DNA of 64,000 nt from Odiellus spinosus (Eukaryota > Arthropoda > Arachnida > Opiliones > Phalangiidae), in contig OY987230.1 of the NCBI GenBank assembly GCA_963920705.1, positions 3,348,001 through 3,412,000 of the forward strand, read 5' to 3'. The notes under the pieces were generated by a model that saw only the letters and a program-made list of their open reading frames with translations, did no database searches and had not been told where the DNA came from. The translations under genes were made by a program, and so were the position numbers. Shown in pieces: positions 1 to 10,109 of the stretch (position 1 is its first letter; each line of letters begins with the position of its first letter).

Positions 1-126
1 CGATTTAGACAAAATTAAGACCACTAGAAAGAGCAAATATTGGTCTATCTGAAAATCAAGAGTTTTGGAAAATCCGTTGAAAAACATGGAAAATATGGAC
101 AATTCAAAAAGCATCTAATATCAAAA
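1..126 (+). repeat. Arm A of the satellite unit
   Basis: This 126-bp arm is homologous in reverse complement to arm B. A hand alignment gives about 25 differences in 127 columns, near 80% identity. Arm-A hallmarks are GATTTAGACAAAATTAAGAC at its outer end, GCAAATATTGGTCTATCT in the middle and CATCTAATATCAAAA at the inner end. It contains the 18-mer AAAATCCGTTGAAAAACA at 69-86. A-tracts centred near 70, 82, 91 and 102 are spaced roughly one helical turn apart, which suggests intrinsic curvature. Confidence 0.9.
69..86 (+). other. 18-bp block invariant between arms (candidate binding box)
   Basis: AAAATCCGTTGAAAAACA is identical in arm A (69-86) and arm B (198-215, minus strand), while the arms overall differ at about one base in five. 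Rare units break it (AAAATAAGTTG near 43297 and 46273, AAAATACGTTG near 50634 and 59200, AAATCCATTG near 53200). Many flip junctions fall in or next to it. Recognition by a protein is a guess. Confidence 0.5.
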
Positions 127-166
127 AGCGAATTTTTAAAATCTGAAATTTGACTATTTTGATATT
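117..166. repeat. Central hairpin of the unit
   Basis: A perfect 10-bp inverted repeat, AATATCAAAA (117-126) and TTTTGATATT (157-166), closes a 30-nt core at the exact centre of the A/B dyad. The core has two common forms, GAATTTTGAAAATC and GAATTTTTAAAATC. With both arms added, a whole-unit hairpin or cruciform with roughly 127-bp imperfect stems can be drawn. Whether it forms in cells cannot be told from sequence. Confidence 0.85.
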
Positions 167-283
167 GTATGATTTCTTGAATTGGCCATATTTTTCTTGT
201 TTTTCAACGGATTTTTGAAAACTCTTGTTATTTAGACTGTCCATTAATTGCTCTTTCGAATGACTTTGGTTTTGTCTAAATTG
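157..283 (-). repeat. Arm B of the satellite unit (inverted homologue of arm A)
   Basis: Read on the minus strand, this arm starts CAATTTAGACAAAACCAAAG and runs through GCAATTAATGGACAGTCTAA. It is collinear with arm A at about 80% identity. It shares the unbroken 18-mer (198-215, minus strand) and the TCGAAAGAGCAA block (248-259, minus strand). Its outer part carries TTCGAA, absent from arm A at the same place, which should give a 383-bp BstBI ladder. B arms from different units resemble each other far more than the A arm of their own unit, so the inverted-dimer unit is older than the current array. Confidence 0.9.
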
Positions 284-326
284 CAAAATTGTGACAAATA
301 TAAAATTGGTTAAAATAAAGCAAAAA

Positions 327-385
327 CGCTTAAAAATCCAAGATTATTGGATTCAAATGGACACAAAACTTTTGATTTTTAAGCG
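327..385. repeat. Nested inverted repeats of the linker
   Basis: CGCTTAAAAATC (327-338) and GATTTTTAAGCG (374-385) form a perfect 12-bp inverted repeat with a 35-nt spacer. A second pair overlaps its left arm: AATCCAA (335-341) and TTGGATT (347-353), with a 5-nt loop. The outer pair is lost in the many units with CACTT instead of CGCTT, which pair over only 10 bp. The linker is therefore a second, smaller dyad between the big A/B dyads. Confidence 0.85.
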
Positions 386-1840
386 ATTTAGACAAAATTA
401 AGACTACTCGAAAGACCAAATATTGGTCTATCTAAAAAACAAGAGTTTTGGAAAATCCGTTGAAAAACATGGAAAATATGGACAATTCAAAAAGCATCTA
501 ATATCAAAAAGCGAATTTTGAAAATCGGAAATTTGACTATTTTGATATTCTATGATTTCTTGAATTGGCCATATTTTTCTTGTTTTTCAACGGATTTTTG
601 AAAACTCTTATTATTTAGACTGTCCATTAATTGCTCTTTCGAATGACTCTGGTTTTGTCTAAATTGCAAAATTGTGACAAATATAAAATTGGTTAAAATT
701 AAGCAAAGACGCTTAAAAATCCAAGATTATTGGATTCAAATGGACACAAAACTTTTGATTTTTAAGCGATTTAGACAAAATTAAGACCACTCGAAAGAGT
801 AAATATTGGTCTATCTAAAAAACAAGAGTTTTGGAAAATCCCTTGAAAAACATGGAAAATAAGGACAATTCAAAAAACATCTAATATCAAAAAGCGAATT
901 TTGAAAATCTGAAATTTGACTATTTTGATATTCTATGATTTCTTGAATTGGCCATATTTTTCTTGTTTTTCAACGGATTTTTGAAAACTCTTATTATTTA
1001 GACTGTCCATTAATTGCTCTTTCGAATGACTTTGGTTTTGTCTAAATTGCAAAATTGTGACAAATATAAAATTGGTTAAAATAAAGCAAAAACACTTAAA
1101 AATCCAAGATTATTGGATTCAAATGGACACAAAACTTTTGATTTTTAAGCGATTTAGACAAAATTAAGACCACTCGAAAGAGCAAATATTGGTCTATCTG
1201 AAAATCAAGAGTTTTGGAAAATCCGTTGAAAAACATGGAAAATATGGACAATTCAAAAAACATCTAATATCAAAAAGCGAATTTTGAAAATCTGAAATTT
1301 GACTATTTTGATATTCTATGATTTCTTGAATTGGCCATATTTTTCTTGTTTTTCAACGGATTTTTGAAAACTCTTATTATTTAGACTGTCCATTAATTGC
1401 TCTTTCGAATGACTTTGGTTTTGTCTAAATTGCAAAATTGTGACAAATATAAAATTGGTTAAAATTAAGCAAAAACGCTTAAAAATCCAAGATTATTGGA
1501 TTAAAATAGACACAAAACTTTTGATTTTTAAGCGATTTAGACAAAATTAAGACTACTCGAAAGAGCAAATATTGGTCTATCTAAAAAACAAGAGTTTTGG
1601 AAAATCCGTTGAAAAACATGGAAAATGTGGACAATTCAAAAAGCATCTAATATCAAAAAGCGAATTTTGAAAATCTGAAATTTGACTATTTTGATATTCT
1701 ATGATTTCTTGAATTGGCCATATTTTTCTTGTTTTTCAACGGATTTTTGAAAACTCTTATTATTTAGACTGTCCATTAATTGCTCTTTCGAATGACTTTG
1801 GTTTTGTCTAAATTGCAAAATTGTGACAAATATAAAATTG

Positions 1841-3370
1841 TTTAAAATAAAGCAAAAACACTTAAAAATCCAAGATTATTGGATTCAAATGGACATAAAA
1901 CTTTTGATTTTTAAGCGATTTAGACAAAATTAAGACTACTCGAAAGAGCAAATATTGGTCTATCTAAAAAACAAGAGTTTTGGAAAATCCGTTGAAAAAC
2001 ATGGAAAATATAGCCAATTCAAAAACATCTAATATCAAAAAGGGAATTTTTAAAATCTGAAATTTGACTATTTTGATATTCTATGATTTCTTGAATTGGC
2101 CATATTTTTCTTGTTTTTCAACGGATTTTTGAAAACTCTTATTATTTAGACTGTCCATTAATTGCTCTTTCGAATGACTTTGGTTTTGTCTAAATTGCAA
2201 AATTGTGACAAATATAAAATTGGTTAAAATTAAGCAAAGACGCTTAAAAATCCAAGATTATTGGATTCAAATGGACACAAAACTTTTAATTTTTAAGCGA
2301 TTTAGACAAAATTAAGACCACTCGAAAGAGTAAATATTGGTCTATCTAAAAAACAAGAGTTTTGGAAAATCCCTTGAAAAACATGGAAAATAAGGACAAT
2401 TCAAAAAACATCTAATATCAAAAAGCGAATTTTGAAAATCTGAAATTTGACTATTTTGATATTCTATGATTTCTTGAATTGGCCATATTTTTCTTGTTTT
2501 TCAACGGATTTTTGAAAACTCTTATTATTTAGACTGTCCATTAATTGCTCTTTCGAATGACTTTGGTTTTGTCTAAATTGCAAAATTGTGACAAATATAA
2601 AATTGTTTAAAATAAAGCAAAAACACTTAAAAATCCAAGATTATTGGATTCAAATGGACACAAAACTTTTGATTTTTAAGCGATTTAGACAAAATTAAGA
2701 CTACTCGAAAGAGCAAATATTGGTCTATCTAAAAAACAAGAGTTTTGGAAAATCCGTTGAAAAACATGGAAAATATAGCCAATTCAAAAACATCTAATAT
2801 CAAAAAGGGAATTTTTAAAATCTGAAATTTGACTATTTTGATATTCTATGATTTCTTGAATTGGCCATATTTTTCTTGTTTTTCAACGGATTTTTGAAAA
2901 CTCTTATTATTTAGACTGTCCATTAATTGCTCTTTCGAATGACTTTGGTTTTGTCTAAATTGCAAAATTGTGACAAATATAAAATTGGTTAAAATTAAGC
3001 AAAGACGCTTAAAAATCCAAGATTATTGGATTCAAATGGACACAAAACTTTTAATTTTTAAGCGATTTAGACAAAATTAAGACCACTCGAAAGAGTAAAT
3101 ATTGGTCTATCTAAAAAACAAGAGTTTTGGAAAATCCCTTGAAAAACATGGAAAATAAGGACAATTCAAAAAACATCTAATATCAAAAAGCGAATTTTGA
3201 AAATCTGAAATTTGACTATTTTGATATTCTATGATTTCTTGAATTGGCCATATTTTTCTTGTTTTTCAACGGATTTTTGAAAACTCTTATTATTTAGACT
3301 GTCCATTAATTGCTCTTTCGAATGACTTTGGTTTTGTCTAAATTGCAAAATTGTGACAAATATAAAATTG
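1841..3370 (+). repeat. Tandem 2-mer higher-order repeat (2 x 765 bp)
   Basis: Bases 1841-2605 recur almost unchanged at 2606-3370. Shared private variants at a 765-bp spacing include ATTGTTTAAAAT, a one-base-short TTCAAAAACATC, AAAAAGGGA (2041 and 2806), CAAAGACGC, CTTTTAATTTT and AAAATAAGGAC. A difference between copies is GGACATAAAA against GGACACAAAA. One unit of each pair is 382 bp, which explains 765 rather than 766. Confidence 0.85.
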
Positions 3371-6300
3371 GTTAAAATAAAGCAAAAACACTTAAAAATC
3401 CAAGATTATTGGATTCAAATGGACACAAAACTTTTGCTTTTTAAGCGATTTAGACAAAATTAAGACCACTCGAAAGAGCAAATATTGGTCTATCTAAAAA
3501 ACAAGAGTTTTGGAAAATCCGTTGAAAAACATGGAAAATATAGCCAATTCAAAAAACATCTAATATCAAAAAGCGAATTTTTAAAATCTGAAATTTGACT
3601 ATTTTGATATTCTATGATTTCTTGAATTGGCCATATTTTTCTTGTTTTTCAACGGATTTTTGAAAACTCTTATTATTTAGACTGTCCATTAATTGCTCAT
3701 TCGAATGACTTTGGTTTTGTCTAAATTGCAAAATTGTGACAAATATAAAATTGGTTAAAATAAAGCAAAAACGCTTAAAAATCCAAGATTATTGGATTCA
3801 AATGGACACAAAACTTTTGATTTTTAAGCGATTTAGACAAAATTAAGACTACTCGAAAGAGCAAATATTGGTCTATCTAAAAAACAAGAGTTTTGGAAAA
3901 TCCGTTGAAAAACATGGAAAATATGGACAAAACAAAAAGCATCTAATATCAAAAAGCGAATTTTGAAAATCAGAAATTTGACTATTTTGATATTCTATGA
4001 TTTCTTGAATTGGCCATATTTTTCTTGTTTTTCAACGGATTTTTGAAAACTTTTATTATTTAGACTGTCCATTAATTGCTCTTTCGAATGACTTTGGTTT
4101 TGTCTAAATTACAAAATTGTGACAAATATAAAATTGGTTCAAATTAAGCAAAAACGCTTAAAAATCCAAGATTATTGGATTCAAATGGACACAAAACTTT
4201 TGATTTTTAAGCGATTTAGACAAAATTAAGACCACTCGAAAGAGCAAATATTGGTCTATCTGAAAATCAAGAGTTTTGGAAAATCCGTTGAAAAACATGG
4301 AAAATATGGACAATTCAAAAAACATCTAATATCAAAAAGCGAATTTTGAAAATCTGAAATTTGACTATTTTGATATTCTATGATTTCTTGAATTGGCCAT
4401 ATTTTTCTTGTTTTTCAACGGATTTTTGAAAACTCTTATTATTTAGACTGTCCATTAATTGCTCTTTCGAATGACTTTGGTTTTGTCTAAATTGCAAAAT
4501 TGTGACAAATATAAAATTGGTTAAAATTAAGCAAAAACGCTTAAAAATCCAAGATTATTGGATTAAAATAGACACAAAACTTTTGATTTTTAAGCGATTT
4601 AGACAAAATTAAGACCACTCGAAAGAGCAAATATTGGTCTATCTAAAAAACAACAGTTTTGGAAAATCCGTTGAAAAACATTGAAAATATGGACAATTCA
4701 AAAAGCATATAATATCAAAAAGCGAATTTTGAAAATCTAAAATTTGACTATTTTGATATTCTCTGATTTCTTGAATTGGCCATATTTTTCTTGTTTTTCA
4801 ACGGATTTTTGAAAACTCTTATTATTTAGACTGTCCATTAATTGCTCTTTCGAATGACTTTGGTTTTGTCTAAATTGCAAAATTGTGACAAATATAAAAT
4901 TGTTTAAAATAAAGCAAAAACACTTAAAAATCCAAGATTATTGGATTCAAATGGACACAAAACTTTTGATTTTTAAGCGATTTAGACAAAATTAAGACTA
5001 CTCGAAAGAGCAAATATTGGTCTATCTAAAAAACAAGAGTTTTGGAAAATCCGTTGAAAAACATGGAAAATATGGACAATTCAAAAAGCATCTAATATCA
5101 AAAAGCGAATTTTGAAAATCTGAAATTTGACTATTTTGATATTCTATGATTTCTTGAATTGGCCATATTTTTCTTGTTTTTCAACGGATTTTTGAAAACT
5201 CTTATTATTTAGACTGTCCATTAATTGCTCTTTCGAATGACTTTGGTTTTGTCTAAATTGCAAAATTGTGACAAATATAAAATTGGTTAAAATAAAGCAA
5301 AAACGCTTAAAAATCCAAGATTATTGGATTAAAATGGACACAAAACTTTTGATTTTTAAGCGATTTAGACAAAATTAAGACCACTCGAAAGAGCAAATAT
5401 TGGTATATCTAAAAAACAAGAGTTTTGGAAAATCCGTTGAAAAACATGGAAAATATAGCCAATTCAAAAAACATCTAATATCAAAAAGCGAATTTTTAAA
5501 ATCTGAAATTTGACTATTTTGATATTGTATGGTTTCTTGAATTGGCCATATTTTTCTTGTTTTTCAACGGATTTTTGAAAACTCTTATTATTTAGACTGT
5601 CCATTAATTGCTCTTTCGAATGACTTTGGTTTTGTCTAAATTGCAAAATTGTGACAAATATAAAATTGGTTAAAATTAAGCAAAAACGCTTAAAAATCCA
5701 AGATTATAGGATTCAAATGGACACAAAATCTTTGATTTTTAAGCGATTTAGACAAAATTAAGACCACTCGAAAGAGCAAATATTGGTCTATCTGAAAATC
5801 AAGAGTTTTGGAAAATCCGTTGAAAAACATGGAAAATATGGACAATTCAAAAAACATCTAATATCAAAAAGCGAATTTTGAAAATCTGAAATTTGACTAT
5901 TTTGATATTGTATGGTGTCTCGAATTGGCCATATTTTTCTTGTTTTTCAACGGATTTTTGAAAACTCTTATTATTTAGACTGTCCATTAATTGCTCTTTC
6001 GAATGACTTTGGTTTTGTCTAAATTGCAAAATTGTGACAAATATAAAATTGGTTAAAATAAAGCAAAAACGCTTAAAAATCCAAGATTATTGGATTAAAA
6101 TGGACACAAAACTTTTGATTTTTAAGCGATTTAGACAAAATTAAGACCACTCGAAAGAGCAAATATTGGTCTATCTGAAAATCAAGAGTTTTGGAAAATC
6201 CGTTGAAAAACATGGAAAATATGGACAATTCAAAAAACATCTAATATCAAAAAGCGAATTTTGAAAATCTGAAATTTGACTATTTTGATATTCTATGATT

Positions 6301-8542
6301 TCTTGAATTGGCCATATTTTTCTTGTTTTTCAACGGATTTTTGAAAACTCTTATTATTTAGACTGTCCATTAATTGCTCTTTCGAATGACTTTGGTTTTG
6401 TCTAAATTGCAAAATTGTGACAAATATAAAATTGGTTAAAATTAAGCAAAAACGCTTAAAAATCCAAGATTATTGGATTAAAATAGACACAAAACTTTTG
6501 ATTTTTAAGCGATTTAGACAAAATTAAGACCACTCGAAAGAGCAAATATTGGTCTATCTAAAAAACAACAGTTTTGGAAAATCCGTTGAAAAACATTGAA
6601 AATATGGACAATTCAAAAAGCATATAATATCAAAAAGCGAATTTTGAAAATCTGAAATTTGACTATTTTGATATTGTATGGTGTCTCGAATTGGCCATAT
6701 TTTTCTTGTTTTTCAACGGATTTTTGAAAACTCTTATTATTTAGACTGTCCATTAATTGCTCTTTCGAATGACTTTGGTTTTGTCTAAATTGCAAAATTG
6801 TGACAAATATAAAATTGGTTAAAATAAAGCAAAAACGCTTAAAAATCCAAGATTATTGGATTAAAATGGACACAAAACTTTTGATTTTTAAGCGATTTAG
6901 ACAAAATTAAGACCACTCGAAAGAGCAAATATTGGTCTATCTGAAAATCAAGAGTTTTGGAAAATCCGTTGAAAAACATGGAAAATATGGACAGTTCAAA
7001 AAACATCTAATATCAAAAAGCGAATTTTGAAAATCTGAAATTTGACTATTTTGATATTCTATGATTTCTTGAATTGGCCATATTTTTCTTGTTTTTCAAC
7101 GGATTTTTGAAAACTCTTATTATTTAGACTGTCCATTAATTGCTCTTTCGAATGACTTTGGTTTTGTCTAAATTGCAAAATTGTGACAAATATAAAATTG
7201 GTTAAAATTAAGCAAAAACGCTTAAAAATCCAAGATTATTGGATTAAAATAGACACAAAACTTTTGATTTTTAAGCGATTTAGACAAAATTAAGACCACT
7301 CGAAAGAGCAAATATTGGTCTATCTAAAAAACAACAGTTTTGGAAAATCCGTTGAAAAACATTGAAAATATGGACAATTCAAAAAGCATATAATATCAAA
7401 AAGCGAATTTTGAAAATCTAAAATTTGACTATTTTGATATTCTCTGATTTCTTGAATTGGCCATATTTTTCTTGTTTTTCAACGGATTTTTGAAAACTCT
7501 TATTATTTAGACTGTCCATTAATTGCTCTTTCGAATGACTTTGGTTTTGTCTAAATTGCAAAATTGTGACAAATATAAAATTGTTTAAAATAAAGCAAAA
7601 ACACTTAAAAATCCAAGATTATTGGATTCAAATGGACACAAAACTTTTGATTTTTAAGCGATTTAGACAAAATTAAGACTACTCGAAAGAGCAAATATTG
7701 GTCTATCTAAAAAACAAGAGTTTTGGAAAATCCGTTGAAAAACATGGAAAATATGGACAATTCAAAAAGCATCTAATATCAAAAAGCGAATTTTGAAAAT
7801 CTGAAATTTGACTATTTTGATATTCTATGATTTCTTGAATTGGCCATATTTTTCTTGTTTTTCAACGGATTTTTGAAAACTCTTATTATTTAGACTGTCC
7901 ATTAATTGCTCTTTCGAATGACTTTGGTTTTGTCTAAATTGCAAAATTGTGACAAATATAAAATTGGTTAAAATTAAGCAAAAACGCTTAAAAATCCAAG
8001 ATTATAGGATTCAAATGGACACAAAATCTTTGATTTTTAAGCGATTTAGACAAAATTAAGACCACTCGAAAGAGCAAATATTGGTCTATCTGAAAATCAA
8101 GAGTTTTGGAAAATCCGTTGAAAAACATGGAAAATATGGACAATTCAAAAAACATCTAATATCAAAAAGCGAATTTTGAAAATCTGAAATTTGACTATTT
8201 TGATATTGTATGGTGTCTCGAATTGGCCATATTTTTCTTGTTTTTCAACGGATTTTTGAAAACTCTTATTATTTAGACTGTCCATTAATTGCTCTTTCGA
8301 ATGACTTTGGTTTTGTCTAAATTGCAAAATTGTGACAAATATAAAATTGGTTAAAATAAAGCAAAAACGCTTAAAAATCCAAGATTATTGGATTAAAATG
8401 GACACAAAACTTTTGATTTTTAAGCGATTTAGACAAAATTAAGACCACTCGAAAGAGCAAATATTGGTATATCTAAAAAACAAGAGTTTTGGAAAATCCG
8501 TTGAAAAACATGGAAAATATAGCCAATTCAAAAAACATCTAA

Positions 8543-8563
8543 TATCAAAAAGCAAAAACACTT
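8543..8563 (+). repeat. Half-unit deletion junction, copy 1
   Basis: Sequence passes directly from the inner end of arm A (ATATCAAAAAGC) to the linker (GCAAAAACACTT) at about 8553. Core, arm B and the linker start are missing, a 192-bp loss that leaves a 191-bp unit. The motif AAAGC is present at both ends of the lost segment, so a microhomology or slippage deletion is likely. Confidence 0.9.
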
Positions 8564-9882
8564 AAAAATCCAAGATTATTGGATTCAAATGGACACAAAA
8601 CTTTTGATTTTTAAGCGATTTAGACAAAATTAAGACTACTCGAAAGAGCAAATATTGGTCTATCTAAAAAACAAGAGTTTTGGAAAATCCGTTGAAAAAC
8701 ATGGAAAATATGGACAATTCAAAAAGCATCTAATATCAAAAAGCGAATTTTGAAAATCTGAAATTTGACTATTTTGATATTCTATGATTTCTTGAATTGG
8801 CCATATTTTTCTTGTTTTTCAAAGGATTTTTGAAAACTCTTATTATTTAGACTGTCCATTAATTGCTCTTTCGAATGACTTTGGTTTTGTCTAAATTGCA
8901 AAATTGTGACAAATATAAAATTGGTTAAAATAAAGCAAAAACGCTTAAAAATCCAAGATTATTGGATTAAAATGGACACAAAACTTTTGATTTTTAAGCG
9001 ATTTAGACAAAATTAAGACCACTCGAAAGAGCAAATATTGGTATATCTAAAAAACAAGAGTTTTGGAAAATCCGTTGAAAAACATGGAAAATATAGCCAA
9101 TTCAAAAAACATCTAATATCAAAAAGCGAATTTTTAAAATCTGAAATTTGACTATTTTGATATTGTATGGTTTCTTGAATTGGCCATATTTTTCTTGTTT
9201 TTCAACGGATTTTTGAAAACTCTTATTATTTAGACTGTCCATTAATTGCTCTTTCGAATGACTTTGGTTTTGTCTAAATTGCAAAATTGTGACAAATATA
9301 AAATTGGTTAAAATTAAGCAAAAACGCTTAAAAATCCAAGATTATAGGATTCAAATGGACACAAAATCTTTGATTTTTAAGCGATTTAGACAAAATTAAG
9401 ACCACTCGAAAGAGCAAATATTGGTCTATCTGAAAATCAAGAGTTTTGGAAAATCCGTTGAAAAACATGGAAAATATGGACAATTCAAAAAACATCTAAT
9501 ATCAAAAAGCGAATTTTGAAAATCTGAAATTTGACTATTTTGATATTGTATGGTGTCTCGAATTGGCCATATTTTTCTTGTTTTTCAACGGATTTTTGAA
9601 AACTCTTATTATTTAGACTGTCCATTAATTGCTCTTTCGAATGACTTTGGTTTTGTCTAAATTGCAAAATTGTGACAAATATAAAATTGGTTAAAATAAA
9701 GCAAAAACGCTTAAAAATCCAAGATTATTGGATTAAAATGGACACAAAACTTTTGATTTTTAAGCGATTTAGACAAAATTAAGACCACTCGAAAGAGCAA
9801 ATATTGGTATATCTAAAAAACAAGAGTTTTGGAAAATCCGTTGAAAAACATGGAAAATATAGCCAATTCAAAAAACATCTAA

Positions 9883-9903
9883 TATCAAAAAGCAAAAACA
9901 CTT
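9883..9903 (+). repeat. Half-unit deletion junction, copy 2
   Basis: The junction at about 9893 is identical to that at 8553, exactly 1,340 bp (3.5 units) downstream. Sequence from roughly 7830 to 8635 matches 9170 to 9975 at that offset. The deletion therefore happened once and was copied by a later duplication or unequal exchange, rather than arising twice. Confidence 0.88.
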
Positions 9904-10109
9904 AAAAATCCAAGATTATTGGATTCAAATGGACACAAAACTTTTGATTTTTAAGCGATTTAGACAAAATTAAGACCACTCGAAAGAGCAAATATTGGTC
10001 TATCTAAAAAACAAGAGTTTTGGAAAATCCGTTGAAAAACATGGAAAATATAGCCAATTCAAAAAACATCTAATATCAAAAAGCGAATTTTGAAAATCTG
10101 AAATTTGAC

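Larger units (their letters stand above)
1..383 (+). repeat. Reference satellite unit (A arm - core - B arm - linker)
   Basis: I use this first complete unit to define phase and orientation; the next unit begins at 384 with the same CGATTTAGAC. Parts in order are arm A (1-126), core (127-156), arm B (157-283) and linker (284-383). Mirror positions add up to about 283-284, so the dyad centre is near base 142. The length is close to two nucleosome repeats, and half of it (191 bp) exists as a free-standing derivative elsewhere in the array. This copy carries a private change in the TCGAAAG block (TAGAAAG). Confidence 0.95.

Noticed and set aside
25-45. CENP-B box
   Set aside because: TTCG occurs in arm B, but the following A and CGGG positions of the known box are not present in any unit inspected.
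104-286. Open frames of about 60 codons on the strand of arm B in many units, and up to 98 codons at 29139-29435
   Set aside because: They start mostly at TTG, recur with the repeat, and many units stop early (the GAAATCATAG form). Arm A carries a similar peptide simply because the arms are homologous. No promoter, intron or coding-type conservation is visible, so I do not call genes.
295-325. TATAAAA in the linker and AATAAA in the TAAAATAAAGC form as promoter and polyadenylation signals
   Set aside because: Both are expected by chance at 73% A+T. Half the units lack AATAAA. Satellite transcription is possible but not shown.
8543-8563. Half-unit junction as a transposon insertion site
   Set aside because: Nothing is inserted and no target duplication is seen; it is a simple deletion between AAAGC motifs.
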